A stretch of DNA of 64,000 nt from Pseudomonas marvdashtae (GCF_014268655.2 NZ_JABWQX020000001.1:310001-374000), one strand, 5' to 3'; positions 44,626 through 54,673 are shown, numbered from the stretch's first letter. The notes: generated by a model from the letters alone, not told the origin. A program made the numbers and translations.

Positions 44626-46556
44626 AGCTGATACCTCAGCGTCAGGCTGCTTTGCAGGCGTTGAGCCTGGCGCAGGGATTCGCGCAGGATGCGCCGGTCC
44701 AGATGATTGAGGCTGTCAGGATCGACCCGGTTGGAATAGGGCTGGTTTTCCCGGGTTTGCAACTGGTGCTGTTGCATGCGCGTCTGTTGGATGAAGTGAT
44801 AAGCCTCTTCATAGGCAGCGCCGTCGAGCGGCTCGATCACTTCCTTGACGACCAGTTGCCGCAAGCGCTCCAGGGTGTTGTTGGCCTCGATACCGTTGGC
44901 CAGTGCCAGCAACCTTGCGCCGTCGACAAAAGGGGTCAGGCCTTGCACTTTCAAGTCGAGGGTGGCTTTTTCGCCGTTCTTGCGGCTGAGCACAAAATCC
45001 CTGAAGCGTCCGACGGGGGGACGATGGCGCAGAGCGTTTTCGGCCATCATGCGCTGGAACAAGCGGTTGTCGGCCACCTGATCGAGGATCTGCTGGCGCA
45101 ACTGCTCGCAGCCTTGTTCGTCGCCCCAGACCACGCGCAAATCGAAATAGATGCTTGAGCCCAGCAGATTCTCAGGCGTTGCTTCGCGGATAAAGGCAGC
45201 AAAGCGTCGCGCCCATTCGGCGCGGGACAGGCACAGCTCAGGATTGCCGGCCATGATGTTGCCTTTGCACAAGGTGAAGCCGCACAAGGCCAGGCTCTGG
45301 TTGATCTGTTGAGCGATGGGCAGCAGCAGTCCGCGGATCTGCGCCGCATGGGCCGCGTCCTGGGCTTCAAAGAGGATGCCGTTGTCCTGGTCGGTGTGCA
45401 GCGTTTGTTCGCGCCGGCCTTCGCTGCCGAAACACAGCCAACTGAACGGCACGCCCGGGTCGCCCTTTTCGGCCAGGGTCAGTTCGATGACCCGGCAGAC
45501 GGTGTGGTCGTTGAGCAAGGTGATGATGTGGGTGATCTGGGTCGACGACGCGCCATGAGCCAACATGCGCTCCACCAGTTGACCGATCTCGCCGCGCAGG
45601 GTCACCAGGTTTTCCACCCTCGGGGCGTTGCGAATCGTCCGGGCCAGATGCACCAGGTCGACCCGCTGCAGGGAAAAGAGGTCGCGTTCCGACACCACGC
45701 CGCATAAGCGCTGGTCCTTGACCAGGCAGACGTGCGCAATATGGCGCTCGGTCATGGCGATGGCCGCGTCGAAGGCACTGTGGTCCGGTGACAGGAAGAA
45801 CGGTGCCTGGGTCATGTGCATTCCAATCGACTCGGAAAAGTCCCCGGTACCGTCGGCCACGACCTGCCGCAAGTCGCGCAAGGTAAAAATCCCCACAGGC
45901 GCTTTCTGCTCGTCCACCACCACGATGCTGCCGACCTGCTGATCGTGCATCAGCTTGACGGCTTCGCGCAGCGGCATTTCGGGACTGCAACTGACTGGAT
46001 GACGCATCGCCAGCTCGCCCAGGCGGGTATTGAGCGAATATTGCGTGCCCAGGGTCTGCGCGGATTTTTGCTGTACTTGCTGGTTGACCAGGTCGAGCAA
46101 GCTGCTGACGCCGCGCAGGGCAAAGTCGCGAAACGGGCCGGACAAGGCGAATAGCTTGATGAAGGCCAATTTGTTCAGTTGCAGGCAGAAGGTGTCCTCG
46201 CCTGCCCGGTGCTCGGTGCGGGTGGCTCGCTCACCCAGCAGCGCGGCGAGGGGGAAGCATTCGCCGGTGGTGATTTCAAAGGTCGTCTCGGTGCCGCCCT
46301 TGGCCGTGTGCGGGCGCTCGCCCACTACCCGACCTTGCTTGACGATATAGAAGTGTTCCACCGGACCGTCGGCCGGCTTGATGATGGTTTCGCCCGGCGC
46401 ATAGAAACGCAACAGGCATTGCTCCACCAGATAGGCCAGATGGGCGTTTTCCATTTGGTTGAACGGTGGGAAGCGCTGAAGAAACTGCAGCGTCCCCTGG
46501 ATGTTTTGCAACACCGCGGTTTTCCCTGCCTGGATGAAGGCGTCCGCTTTTTTCAT
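44622..46556 (-). CDS. cNMP-binding / CBS / DUF294 nucleotidyltransferase-like protein
   Basis: A 644-residue multi-domain protein; the start is MKKADAFIQAG, with a weak SD. Domains in order: cyclic-nucleotide-binding fold (about 25-145), two CBS repeats (about 180-300: 'MRHPVSCSPEMPLREAVKLM', 'MTQAPFFLSPDHSAFDAAIA'), a GlnD-like nucleotidyltransferase ('CFGSEGRREQTLHTDQDNGI' near 400) and DUF294 C-terminal helices. It probably senses an adenine nucleotide and may modify a partner. The stop overlaps the exonuclease start, suggesting the two act together. Confidence 0.87.
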   Translation of the reverse strand: MKKADAFIQAGKTAVLQNIQGTLQFLQRFPPFNQMENAHLAYLVEQCLLRFYAPGETIIKPADGPVEHFYIVKQGRVVGERPHTAKGGTETTFEITTGECFPLAALLGERATRTEHRAGEDTFCLQLNKLAFIKLFALSGPFRDFALRGVSSLLDLVNQQVQQKSAQTLGTQYSLNTRLGELAMRHPVSCSPEMPLREAVKLMHDQQVGSIVVVDEQKAPVGIFTLRDLRQVVADGTGDFSESIGMHMTQAPFFLSPDHSAFDAAIAMTERHIAHVCLVKDQRLCGVVSERDLFSLQRVDLVHLARTIRNAPRVENLVTLRGEIGQLVERMLAHGASSTQITHIITLLNDHTVCRVIELTLAEKGDPGVPFSWLCFGSEGRREQTLHTDQDNGILFEAQDAAHAAQIRGLLLPIAQQINQSLALCGFTLCKGNIMAGNPELCLSRAEWARRFAAFIREATPENLLGSSIYFDLRVVWGDEQGCEQLRQQILDQVADNRLFQRMMAENALRHRPPVGRFRDFVLSRKNGEKATLDLKVQGLTPFVDGARLLALANGIEANNTLERLRQLVVKEVIEPLDGAAYEEAYHFIQQTRMQQHQLQTRENQPYSNRVDPDSLNHLDRRILRESLRQAQRLQSSLTLRYQL

Positions 46557-46814
46557 AACGATTACGCAGCTTTTTCGAATTATTGTGGTCGGATCTGTGC
46601 CCCATGGTCGGCCCCTGAGCGTGCGGTTGCCCATTGGACGTAAGTCTAGGTCGCCGCAACGGGGCCGAAACTACGGAAAAAACCTACGCCCGGCCTCGGA
46701 AAATTCTTCTTGGAATGCTCTTGGAAAAAAATCCGACGAAGTGCACATTGAAGCGCCGCAGAACGATGTCTGACCACTGTGCCAGGGGATCGATTCAAGA
46801 ACGTAGAGAGCACC

Positions 46815-47261
46815 ATGTCCGACCACGATATTTTGAGTGACGCCGAGCGCGAGGCGCTGAGTGCCGTCATGCTGGAACCCGACCTGCCGCCGCAGCGAGT
46901 CTTGATTGTCGACGATGACAAGGACGCCCGCGAGTTGCTGTCGGAGATCCTGGCATTGGACGGGATTCACTGCATGACCGCCGCCAGCGGCGAAACGGCG
47001 CTCAAGATGCTGGAAACCAAGCCGTCGATCGGCCTGCTGATCACCGATCTGCGCATGGGCAATGTCGATGGCCTGGAACTGGTGCGCCTGGTGCGCGAGT
47101 CCGAACGGGCAGCGCTGCCGATCATCATCGTGTCGGGAGACGCCGACGTGAAGGATGCCATCGAGGCCATGCACTTGAGCGTGGTGGACTTTCTGCTCAA
47201 GCCGATCGATACCGACAAACTGCTGGGGCTGGTCAAGCATGAGTTGGGGATGGATCTCTAG
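46815..47261 (+). CDS. Stand-alone receiver-domain response regulator
   Basis: A 148-residue protein. About 25 N-terminal residues precede one receiver domain: acidic pocket 'VLIVDDDKD', phospho-acceptor D78 (LLITDLRMG), 'IIIVSGDADV' and the conserved lysine in 'VDFLLKPIDTDKL'. There is no DNA-binding or enzyme domain, so it should act by protein contact, like CheY-type or phosphorelay proteins. It is divergent from the DUF294 gene across 258 bases that show no clear site beyond AT-rich runs (46670-46740). It ends at a strong terminator. No cognate kinase is in the window. Confidence 0.88.
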   Translation: MSDHDILSDAEREALSAVMLEPDLPPQRVLIVDDDKDARELLSEILALDGIHCMTAASGETALKMLETKPSIGLLITDLRMGNVDGLELVRLVRESERAALPIIIVSGDADVKDAIEAMHLSVVDFLLKPIDTDKLLGLVKHELGMDL

Positions 47262-47286
47262 CCACGGCGGTCCAGTATTTACAAAC

Positions 47287-47322
47287 TAAAAAGCCCTGAT
47301 CGCAAGATCAGGGCTTTTTTTT
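47287..47322. terminator. Bidirectional terminator between receiver gene and glcB
   Basis: AAAAAGCCCTGATC-GCAA-GATCAGGGCTTTTTTTT is a perfect stem with A-run and T-run on either side. It serves the convergent receiver gene and malate synthase gene. Confidence 0.92.
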
Positions 47323-47342
47323 GTGCCGCGTTTACCGCTCAA

Positions 47343-49520
47343 TCACAGCCCATTGGCTGCCTTGAACTCACGACGCCGACGGTGAAGCACTGGCTCGGTG
47401 TAGCCGTTTGGCTGCCGGGTGCCTTCGACCACCAGTTCGACCGCCGCCTGGAAGGCGATGTTGCTGTCGAAGTCTGGCGCCAGCGGGCGGTACAGCGGGT
47501 CGTTGGCGTTCTGGCGGTCCACGACGGTCGCCATGCGCTTGAGGCTTTCCATCACCTGGTCCTGGGTGACAATGCCGTGGCGCAGCCAGTTGGCAATGTG
47601 CTGGCTGGAAATACGCAACGTCGCGCGGTCCTCCATCAGGCCGATGTCGTTGATGTCCGGCACTTTCGAGCAGCCGACGCCTTGGTCGATCCAGCGCACC
47701 ACGTAGCCAAGGATGCCCTGGGCATTATTGTCCAGTTCGTGCTTGATCTGCTCGGGCGTCCAGTTCGGGCTGACTGCCAGGGGAATGGTCAGGATGTCAT
47801 CCACCGACGCGCGGGCGCGTTTGGCCAGTTCGGCCTGGCGGGCGAACACGTCGACCTTGTGGTAATGCAGCGCGTGCAATGCGGCGGCGGTGGGTGACGG
47901 AACCCACGCGGTGTTGGCGCCAGCCATAGGATGAGCAATTTTCTGTTCAAGCATGGCTGCCATCAGGTCGGGCATGGCCCACATGCCCTTGCCGATTTGC
48001 GCGCGACCTTGCAGGCCGGTGCTCAAGCCGATATCGACGTTCCAGTTTTCATAGGCGCCGATCCACTTCTCGGCTTTCATGTCGGCTTTGCGCACCATCG
48101 GGCCGGCTTCCATGGAGGTGTGGATTTCGTCGCCGGTGCGGTCCAGGAAGCCGGTGTTGATGAAGACTACGCGCTCACTCGCCGCCTTGATGCAGGCCTT
48201 GAGATTGATCGTGGTCCGGCGCTCTTCGTCCATGATCCCGACTTTCAGGGTATTGCGGGGCAGGTTCAGCACGTCTTCGACGCGACCGAACAGCTCGTTG
48301 GTGAACGCCGCTTCTTCCGGCCCGTGCATCTTCGGCTTGACGATGTACACCGAACCGGTGCGGCTGTTGCGGCGCGAGGTGTTGCCGTTGAGGCTGTGGA
48401 TCGCCGCAAGACTGGTGATCAAGCCGTCGAGGATGCCTTCCGGCACTTCGTTACCGTCCTTGTCCAGGATGGCGTCGATGGTCATCAGGTGGCCAACGTT
48501 ACGTACGAACAGCAGCGAGCGGCCATGCAGGGTCACGCCCGAGCCGTCGACGGCGGTGTAGACGCGGTCGGGGTTCATGGTCCGGGTGAACGTCTGGCCG
48601 CCCTTGGCGACTTCTTCCGACAGGTCGCCCTTCATCAGGCCGAGCCAGTTGCGGTAGATCACGACCTTGTCATCTGCGTCGACGGCGGCGACCGAGTCTT
48701 CACAGTCCATGATGGTGGTCAGCGCGGCCTCCATCAGGATGTCCTTCACGCCGGCGGCGTCGGTTTGGCCGACTGGGGTGCTGGCATCGATCTGGATTTC
48801 GAAGTGCAGGCCGTTGTGCTTCAGCAACACTGCGGTAGGGGCTGAAGTCTCGCCTTGGAAACCGATCAGTTGGGCGTCATCGCGTAGGCCGCTGTTGCTG
48901 CCGCCCTTGAGCGCGACGACCAGTTTGCCGTCGACGATCTTGTAGCCGGTGGAGTCGACATGGGAGCCAGCCGCCAGCGGCGCGGCTTCGTCGAGAAAGG
49001 CGCGGGCGAAGGCGATGACCTTGTCGCCTCGGACCTTGTTGTAGCCTTTGCCTTTTTCCTCGCCGTCGGCTTCGCTGATGGCGTCGGTGCCGTACAGCGC
49101 GTCATACAGCGAACCCCAGCGGGCGTTCGAGGCGTTGAGGGCGAAGCGGGCATTCATCACCGGCACGACCAGTTGCGGACCGGCCATGCGCGCGATTTCA
49201 TCGTCGACGTTTTGCGTCGTGGCCTGGAAATCCGCCGCTTCTGGCAACAGATAACCAATGTCTTGCAGGAAGGCTTTGTAAGCCACGGCGTCGTGGGCCT
49301 GGTCGGCACGAGCCTGGTGCCAGGCATCGATCTGTGCCTGGAAATCGTCTCGTTTGGCGAGTAGGGCTTTGTTCTTCGGGGCCAGGTCATGAATGACCTT
49401 GTCGGCGCCGGCCCAGAACGCATCGGCGGTGAGGCCGGTTCCGGGAATGGCTTCGTTATTCACGAAGTCGAACAGGACTTTGGCGACCTGCAGGCCACCG
49501 ACTTGAACGTGTTCAGTCAT
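47343..49520 (-). CDS. glcB: Malate synthase G
   Basis: A 725-residue malate synthase G starting [11 protein letters not shown] behind GAGG, the full family length. Typical stretches: '[20 protein letters not shown]', '[20 protein letters not shown]', '[20 protein letters not shown]', '[20 protein letters not shown]' and '[20 protein letters not shown]'. It condenses glyoxylate and acetyl-CoA to malate in the glyoxylate or glycolate route. It stands alone here, without glcDEF. A 25-codon frame overlaps its start codon. Confidence 0.96.
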   Translation of the reverse strand: MTEHVQVGGLQVAKVLFDFVNNEAIPGTGLTADAFWAGADKVIHDLAPKNKALLAKRDDFQAQIDAWHQARADQAHDAVAYKAFLQDIGYLLPEAADFQATTQNVDDEIARMAGPQLVVPVMNARFALNASNARWGSLYDALYGTDAISEADGEEKGKGYNKVRGDKVIAFARAFLDEAAPLAAGSHVDSTGYKIVDGKLVVALKGGSNSGLRDDAQLIGFQGETSAPTAVLLKHNGLHFEIQIDASTPVGQTDAAGVKDILMEAALTTIMDCEDSVAAVDADDKVVIYRNWLGLMKGDLSEEVAKGGQTFTRTMNPDRVYTAVDGSGVTLHGRSLLFVRNVGHLMTIDAILDKDGNEVPEGILDGLITSLAAIHSLNGNTSRRNSRTGSVYIVKPKMHGPEEAAFTNELFGRVEDVLNLPRNTLKVGIMDEERRTTINLKACIKAASERVVFINTGFLDRTGDEIHTSMEAGPMVRKADMKAEKWIGAYENWNVDIGLSTGLQGRAQIGKGMWAMPDLMAAMLEQKIAHPMAGANTAWVPSPTAAALHALHYHKVDVFARQAELAKRARASVDDILTIPLAVSPNWTPEQIKHELDNNAQGILGYVVRWIDQGVGCSKVPDINDIGLMEDRATLRISSQHIANWLRHGIVTQDQVMESLKRMATVVDRQNANDPLYRPLAPDFDSNIAFQAAVELVVEGTRQPNGYTEPVLHRRRREFKAANGL

Positions 49521-49590
49521 TGCTTGCCTCACTCTGCTCAGCTATTTCGCTTTTCAGCTCTTCGATTTTGATAATGAAGCCTCGGGACAT
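49513..49590 (-). CDS. Possible upstream short ORF overlapping glcB start
   Basis: A 25-residue frame ([20 protein letters not shown] then EASND) whose TGA lies within the glcB start (overlap ATGACTGA). Its own ribosome binding site is poor, so translation is uncertain. If translated it would couple glcB initiation to the leader. It could equally be chance. The remaining upstream gap (49591-49957) shows no other gene. Confidence 0.25.
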   Translation of the reverse strand: MSRGFIIKIEELKSEIAEQSEASND

Positions 49591-49957
49591 TTAAACCACA
49601 AACCCCGGAACCAGTACATGCCATCGCTGGCGGCTGGGTGTGCAAGCCTTGCTGACGGGGCTTTTCAGGGATGCGAATGGCCTTAAGCAGACATCGGTGC
49701 AACCGGTGTATCGCGTTATGTAGTGCGCGCTGCGGAATACTACATGATCAATTGCGGTTGTGAAAATTAGACTAATTGCGTCGTTCCGCGACCGACTAAA
49801 GCAGTACAGTCACGGCGCGGCACCGGATGTTCTCAAAAAACAGTCGGATTGTTCCAGATAAATCTTTTGAACTGTACACATTATATGCCGCAAGGCCTTG
49901 CCGGCCTGATCCGCAGCGTTGCCTATACTGTCTCATCCACCCCACAGAGGCTGTGCC

Positions 49958-50476
49958 ATGGACCATCTTGTCATCACTGTTTTTGCACCGGACAAGCCCG
50001 GGCAGGTCGAGCGTATCGCCCAATGTATTGCCGAACATGGCGGTAACTGGCTGGAAAGCCGCATGTCGCACCTGGCCGGCCAGTTCGCCGGGATCCTTCG
50101 CCTCAGCGCTCCGGCCGAGTCTCATGAAGAACTGATCGAAGCCTTGCAGGGGCTATCGGCCCACGGCATTCGGGTGTTGATCGCTGAAAATGCGATAGAA
50201 GAGTCCTGCACCTGGAAACCCATCGCCATGGAGCTGGTGGGCAACGACCGTCCCGGCATCGTGCGCGACATCACCCGCCTGCTGAGCGAGCAGGGCGTCA
50301 ACGTCGAGCGACTGGTGACCCATGTTCGACCCGCACCGATGAGCAGCGAATTGCTGTTTCATGCCGAGGCGATTCTTGGCGTGCCTTTGACCTTGTCGCT
50401 GGATACGTTGCAGGAACGCTTGGAAACGCTGGCCGATGAACTGATGGTCGAACTGAAACTGAGCGACGAAAGCTGA
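49958..50476 (+). CDS. ACT-domain protein, glycine cleavage repressor (GcvR) type
   Basis: A 172-residue protein with two ACT domains: residues 1-75 ('HLVITVFAPDKPGQVERIAQ') and 88-165 ('KPIAMELVGNDRPGIVRDIT'). CAGAGG precedes the ATG. E. coli GcvR has this layout and antagonises GcvA when glycine is scarce. In pseudomonads the role is less certain. In a genome region rich in glycine-producing genes a glycine-sensing function is attractive, but those genes are more than 20 kb away (inference). Confidence 0.83.
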   Translation: MDHLVITVFAPDKPGQVERIAQCIAEHGGNWLESRMSHLAGQFAGILRLSAPAESHEELIEALQGLSAHGIRVLIAENAIEESCTWKPIAMELVGNDRPGIVRDITRLLSEQGVNVERLVTHVRPAPMSSELLFHAEAILGVPLTLSLDTLQERLETLADELMVELKLSDES

Positions 50477-50499
50477 CGCTGGTTATCCAAGGAAACGTT

Positions 50500-50640
50500 G
50501 CGCCTGCCTGTGGATAACCTGTAGAGACCCGCCGCCAGCCCAGGCCCGCCGGGCCTCAGCGAGCAATGGTTAAAAAATCGCCAATTTTCAAGGGCTTGTG
50601 CACAAACGGCGGGGATCAGGTTGTGGATAACCTTGGGAAA
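50500..50640. repeat. Intergenic region with two DnaA-box 9-mers, related to the 7.4-7.9 kb array
   Basis: TGTGGATAA occurs at 50509-50517 and 50622-50630. In between is GGTTAAAAAATCGCCA, resembling the GATCAAAAAAYRACC anchor of the large array, plus TTGTGCACAA. It lies between the convergent GcvR-like and rarD genes. A hairpin CCACGC/GTGGCC region near 50650-50670 follows. Confidence 0.65.
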
Positions 50641-50693
50641 GATAAGCGCAGGCCACGCCAGACGTGGCCTGTAGGAGGTTGTGCAATTTATGA

Positions 50694-51581
50694 TCAGTTG
50701 CGCCGGCGCATGCTCACCACTGCATCCACGCTGTACACCGCCAGGCCGGCCCAGATAAACAGGAATGCAACCAGGGTGCTGGAGGACAAATGTTCATCGA
50801 AAAACAGCACCGCGAGCAGCAGCACGAGCGTCGGCGCGATGTACTGCAAGAAGCCCAGCGTGGTGTAGGGCAAGTGCCGTGCTGCGGCGTTGAAGCATAC
50901 CAATGGTATGAGCGTCACCGGGCCTGCCGCCACCAGCCACCAGGCTTCGGACGTCGTCCAGAACGCCGCTTGGGCGCTGGTGGCTGCTGGATTGAGCAAC
51001 AGCCAGGCGACAGCAATCGGTACGAGCATCCAGGTTTCCACCACCAGCCCAGGCAGTGCCTTCACCGGCGCCTGCTTGCGGATCAACCCGTAGAAGCCAA
51101 AGGTCAACGCCAGCATCAGCGACACCCACGGCAGGCTGCCCACCTGCCAGACCTGCTGCGCTACGCCGAGCGCTGCCAACCCGACCGCCACCCATTGCAT
51201 GCGCCGCAAGCGCTCGCCGAGGATCAGCATGCCCAGCAGCACGTTGACCAGCGGATTGATGTAATAGCCCAGGCTGGCTTCGAGCATCCGCCCGTTGTTC
51301 ACCGCCCAGACATAGGTCAGCCAGTTGGCCGCAATCAGCGTGCCGCTCAGGGCGAGGATCGCCAGGCGACGCGGATTATCGCGCAGTTCGCGCCACCAGC
51401 CCGGGTGTTTCCAGACCATCAACAGGGCCGCGCCGAACAGCGCGGACCAGAGCACTCGATGGATGATGATTTCCACCGAGGGCACGCTGGCGATGGCTTT
51501 GAAGTAAATCGGGAACAGGCCCCAGATAATGTAGGCGCTCAGGCCCAGGATATACCCGCGACGCGGGTTGGCGGCTTGCAT
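50694..51581 (-). CDS. rarD: EamA-type transporter RarD
   Basis: A 295-residue drug/metabolite transporter with ten predicted membrane helices. The N-terminal 'RGYILGLSAYIIWGLFPIYF' is the RarD signature; 'AALLMVWKHPGW', 'GTLIAANWLTYVWAVNNGRM' and 'LPYTTLGFLQYIAPTLVLLL' also fit. It is named from the chloramphenicol-sensitivity gene; the physiological substrate is unknown. It converges with the GcvR-like gene. Confidence 0.9.
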   Translation of the reverse strand: MQAANPRRGYILGLSAYIIWGLFPIYFKAIASVPSVEIIIHRVLWSALFGAALLMVWKHPGWWRELRDNPRRLAILALSGTLIAANWLTYVWAVNNGRMLEASLGYYINPLVNVLLGMLILGERLRRMQWVAVGLAALGVAQQVWQVGSLPWVSLMLALTFGFYGLIRKQAPVKALPGLVVETWMLVPIAVAWLLLNPAATSAQAAFWTTSEAWWLVAAGPVTLIPLVCFNAAARHLPYTTLGFLQYIAPTLVLLLAVLFFDEHLSSSTLVAFLFIWAGLAVYSVDAVVSMRRRN

Positions 51582-51668
51582 GCAGAGTCCTTGCTTAGGC
51601 AGCTAACAAAAGCATGATTGTAAGGAGATTTGTCTGATAACGCTGCTGACCTTTTCGAGCGATGGGCG

Positions 51669-52643
51669 TCAGAACAACTTCAGCGGCTCTTCGTTGAGCG
51701 CCGCCAGTTGTTCGCGCAGGGCCAGCACCTGATCGCCCCAATAACGCTCGCTGCCGAACCAAGGGAAGCTGCGGGGAAACGCCGGATCGTCCCAGCGGCG
51801 CGCCAGCCAGGCGCTGTAGTGCATCAGGCGCAGGGCGCGCAGGGGTTCGATCAGGGCCAGTTCGCGCGGGTCGAAGTCGTGGAACTCCCGGTAGCCGTCC
51901 ATCAGTTCCGACAGCTGCCCCAGGCATTCCTGACGGTCCCCGGCGAGCATCATCCACAGGTCCTGTACCGCCGGGCCCATACGGCAGTCGTCCAGATCGA
52001 CGATGTGGAACACCTCGTCGCGACACATCATGTTGCCCGGGTGGCAGTCGCCGTGCATGCGGATGTTCTGGTGGGGCGTGGCGGCGTAGACATCTTCGAC
52101 ACGCTTGAGCAGATCCCTGGCCACTGACTCGTAGGCCGGCAGCAGGCTGCGGGGGACGAAACCGCTTTGCAGCACAGTCGCCAATGAGTCATGACCGAAG
52201 TTTTTCACGCCCAGGGCTTCTCGATGCTCGAACGGACGAGTCGCCCCAATCGCATGCAGGCGACCGAGCAACTGGCCCAGGCGATAGAGCTGGTCAAGAT
52301 TGCCCGGCTCCGGCGCACGGCCGCCGCGACGGGGAAACAGGGTGAAACGAAACCCGGCGTGTTCGTGCAGGCTTTCGCCGTTGTGGATCAGCGGCGCCAC
52401 CACCGGCACTTCGCAGTCGGCCAGCTCGAAAGTGAACCGGTGTTCTTCCAGGATCGCTTCGTTGGTCCAGCGCTGCGGGCGATAGAACTTGGCGATCAGT
52501 GGCTCGGCGTCTTCGATGCCGACCTGATACACGCGGTTTTCGTAGCTGTTGAGCGCCAGCACGCGGGCGTCGCTGAGGAAGCCAATGCTCTCGACGGCAT
52601 CGAGGACGAGGTCGGGCGTGAGGGTTTCAAACGGATGGGACAT
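51669..52643 (-). CDS. srkA: Stress response kinase A (YihE/SrkA)
   Basis: A 324-residue aminoglycoside-phosphotransferase-fold kinase. The start is MSHPFETLTPD with AGGAG upstream. The catalytic loop is 'RMHGDCHPGNMMCRDE' and the metal motif is 'IVDLDDCRMGPAVQDLWMML'; the length is close to the E. coli protein (328). It phosphorylates Ser/Thr residues and is linked to survival under envelope stress in enterobacteria (known there). It is followed on the same strand by rarD after 87 bases. Confidence 0.93.
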   Translation of the reverse strand: MSHPFETLTPDLVLDAVESIGFLSDARVLALNSYENRVYQVGIEDAEPLIAKFYRPQRWTNEAILEEHRFTFELADCEVPVVAPLIHNGESLHEHAGFRFTLFPRRGGRAPEPGNLDQLYRLGQLLGRLHAIGATRPFEHREALGVKNFGHDSLATVLQSGFVPRSLLPAYESVARDLLKRVEDVYAATPHQNIRMHGDCHPGNMMCRDEVFHIVDLDDCRMGPAVQDLWMMLAGDRQECLGQLSELMDGYREFHDFDPRELALIEPLRALRLMHYSAWLARRWDDPAFPRSFPWFGSERYWGDQVLALREQLAALNEEPLKLF

Positions 52644-52734
52644 GCTGACTCCTGCGCAGCGGCAGGGCTGCCGCGTCCGACCCAGCATCTTAGCGTAAAG
52701 CAGTCCCGATTGATCGGTGGGCGTTCAATCGGTC

Positions 52735-52767
52735 ATTGTGGCGAGGCAGCAAGCTCCCTCGCCACAA
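52735..52767. repeat. Single REP hairpin (ATTGTGGCGAGG type)
   Basis: ATTGTGGCGAGG and CCTCGCCACAAT are perfect 12-base arms around CAGCAAGCT. It belongs to the family at 17931 and lies just after the phoX stop, where it may also act as a 3' stabilising hairpin. Confidence 0.85.
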
Positions 52768-52771
52768 TGTG

Positions 52772-54673
52772 TCAGGCGCCGATGACTCCGCCATCCTCAC
52801 GGGTAATGACCATCACCGAAGACCGCGGCTTGCCATCAGGCAAGTGCTCGGGGAATGTCGAACCACCGTTTTCACCAGGGTGCTGGATCCCGATGAACAT
52901 CGTCTTGTAGTCCGGCGCGAAACTGATGCCGGTCACTTCGCAACCCACGGGCCCGACCATGAAGCGGCGGATTTCGCCGCTGTCCGGGTCAGCGCAGAGC
53001 ATCTGGTTGTTGCCCATGCCAGCGAAGTCCCCAGCGTTGCTGGAATCGCCGTCGGTCTGAATCCAGAGCCGTCCGGCCTTGTCGAAGCCCAGGCCGTCGG
53101 GGCTGTTGAACATGTTCTGGGCGTTGACGTTGGACGAGCCGGCCTTGGGCGTGCCGGCGTGTACCGTCGGGTTGCCGGCGACCACGAACAGATCCCAGTC
53201 AAAAGTATTGGACGCATGATCGTCGCGCTCGGTGCGCCAGCGCAGGATCTGTCCGTAGACGTTCTTGGCCCGAGGGTTCGGCCCGTCCACCGGTTGGCCG
53301 TCTTCGCCGCGCTTGGCGTTGTTGGTCAGGGTGCAATAAACCTGGCCGTCTTTCGGGCTGACCACGATCCACTCCGGACGGTCCATGCGGGTCGCGCCGA
53401 CGGCACTGGCGGCCAAGCGTGCATGGATCAGCACGTGCGCCTGATCGGGGAAACCTTTGCCGGCGTCGAGGCCATTCTTGCCGTGGGTCAGTTCGATCCA
53501 CTGGCCCTTGCCTTTTGGATGGTCTGGATTGCCGTCGCCGGCATCGAAGCGCGCCACGTACAAGGTGCCGTCGTCCAGCAGGTCGCGGTTGGCCTTGGCG
53601 TTGCCGTGGTCGATGCGCTGGCGGCTGATGAATTTGTAGATGAATTCGCCACGCTCGTCATCGCCCATGTACACCACGGCACGACCGTCGTGAGTTTGCG
53701 CCAGGGCAGCGTTTTCGTGCTTGAAGCGGCCCAGGGCGGTGCGTTTCACCGGGGTGGACTTTGGATCGAACGGATCGATTTCCACTACCCAGCCGTGGCG
53801 ATTGAGTTCGTTGGGGTTCTTCGCCAGGTCGAAGCGTGGGTCATGCAGGTGCCAGTTGATTTCGCGGCTGGTGAGGGTGGCACCGTAGCGTTTTTGCGCG
53901 TCGTCGAATTTCAGCTCGGCGTTGCTGCTGCCGAAGCAATCGGTGAAGTTTTCTTCACAGGTCAGGTAAGTGCCCCATGGCGTCATGCCGTTTGCGCAGT
54001 TCTGGAAAGTCCCCAGCGCGTTCTTGCCGCTCTTGTCGGCGCTGGTTTTCAGCAGGTCGTGGCCGGCGGCCGGGCCGCCCAGGCGAATCGGCGTGTTGCC
54101 GTGGATCCTGCGGTTGTAGCGCGAGTCCTGGACGAACTGCCACTGGCCTCGACGACGCTGGATCTCGATCACCGACACGCCTTCGCTGGCCTGGGCCTTG
54201 TGGACCTCTTCGGCCGACTGCGGCTGGCCGCCGTGGGGGAAAAGGTAGCGGTAGTTGGTGTATTCGTTGTTGATCGCCATCAGCGCCCGGTTGTTGTCGC
54301 CGGGAAATGGAAAGAGGCTCATGCCGTCGTTGTTGTCGCCAAATTGCATTTCCTGGGCGCGGGCGGTGCCGTTGCCGCTTGGGTCGAATGCCGGCGCATT
54401 TTTTTGCAGCGGCTGGCCCCAGCTGATCAGCACCGAGGCCTTGTAGCCTGACGGCAGCGTGATGGTGTCGGTGGTTGCGGCAGCAATGCTGTCGAAGCCC
54501 AGCAGGCTTTTGTTGCCTTCGCTCACGGCGGCGGCCATGACGCTGCGACTCAGCAGGTTGCCGCCCAGGAACATCGCCGCGCCGCACAGGGCGCCGGCGC
54601 CGATGAAGCGACGACGGCTCATGCCGACGATCTTTTCCAGGTCGGTGGATTGGTTTTCTTCTAATAGGCTCAT
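52772..54673 (-). CDS. phoX: PhoX-family alkaline phosphatase (DUF839)
   Basis: A 633-residue exported protein. A twin-arginine signal is present at 19-50 ('SRRRFIGAGALCGAAMFLGG' then an AAA site). Family stretches include 'ALMAINNEYTNYRYLFPHGG', 'GTYLTCEENFTDCFGSS', 'GDDERGEFIYKFISR', 'FDKAGRLWIQTDGDSSNAGD' and 'MFIGIQHPGENG'. PhoX enzymes use a calcium-iron centre and hydrolyse phosphate esters in the periplasm. A palindrome TGAAAC-TTTT-GTTTCA lies 47 bases upstream; it fits a PsrA-type box and, less exactly, a Pho box. Naming as PhoX is by family. Confidence 0.88.
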   Translation of the reverse strand: MSLLEENQSTDLEKIVGMSRRRFIGAGALCGAAMFLGGNLLSRSVMAAAVSEGNKSLLGFDSIAAATTDTITLPSGYKASVLISWGQPLQKNAPAFDPSGNGTARAQEMQFGDNNDGMSLFPFPGDNNRALMAINNEYTNYRYLFPHGGQPQSAEEVHKAQASEGVSVIEIQRRRGQWQFVQDSRYNRRIHGNTPIRLGGPAAGHDLLKTSADKSGKNALGTFQNCANGMTPWGTYLTCEENFTDCFGSSNAELKFDDAQKRYGATLTSREINWHLHDPRFDLAKNPNELNRHGWVVEIDPFDPKSTPVKRTALGRFKHENAALAQTHDGRAVVYMGDDERGEFIYKFISRQRIDHGNAKANRDLLDDGTLYVARFDAGDGNPDHPKGKGQWIELTHGKNGLDAGKGFPDQAHVLIHARLAASAVGATRMDRPEWIVVSPKDGQVYCTLTNNAKRGEDGQPVDGPNPRAKNVYGQILRWRTERDDHASNTFDWDLFVVAGNPTVHAGTPKAGSSNVNAQNMFNSPDGLGFDKAGRLWIQTDGDSSNAGDFAGMGNNQMLCADPDSGEIRRFMVGPVGCEVTGISFAPDYKTMFIGIQHPGENGGSTFPEHLPDGKPRSSVMVITREDGGVIGA

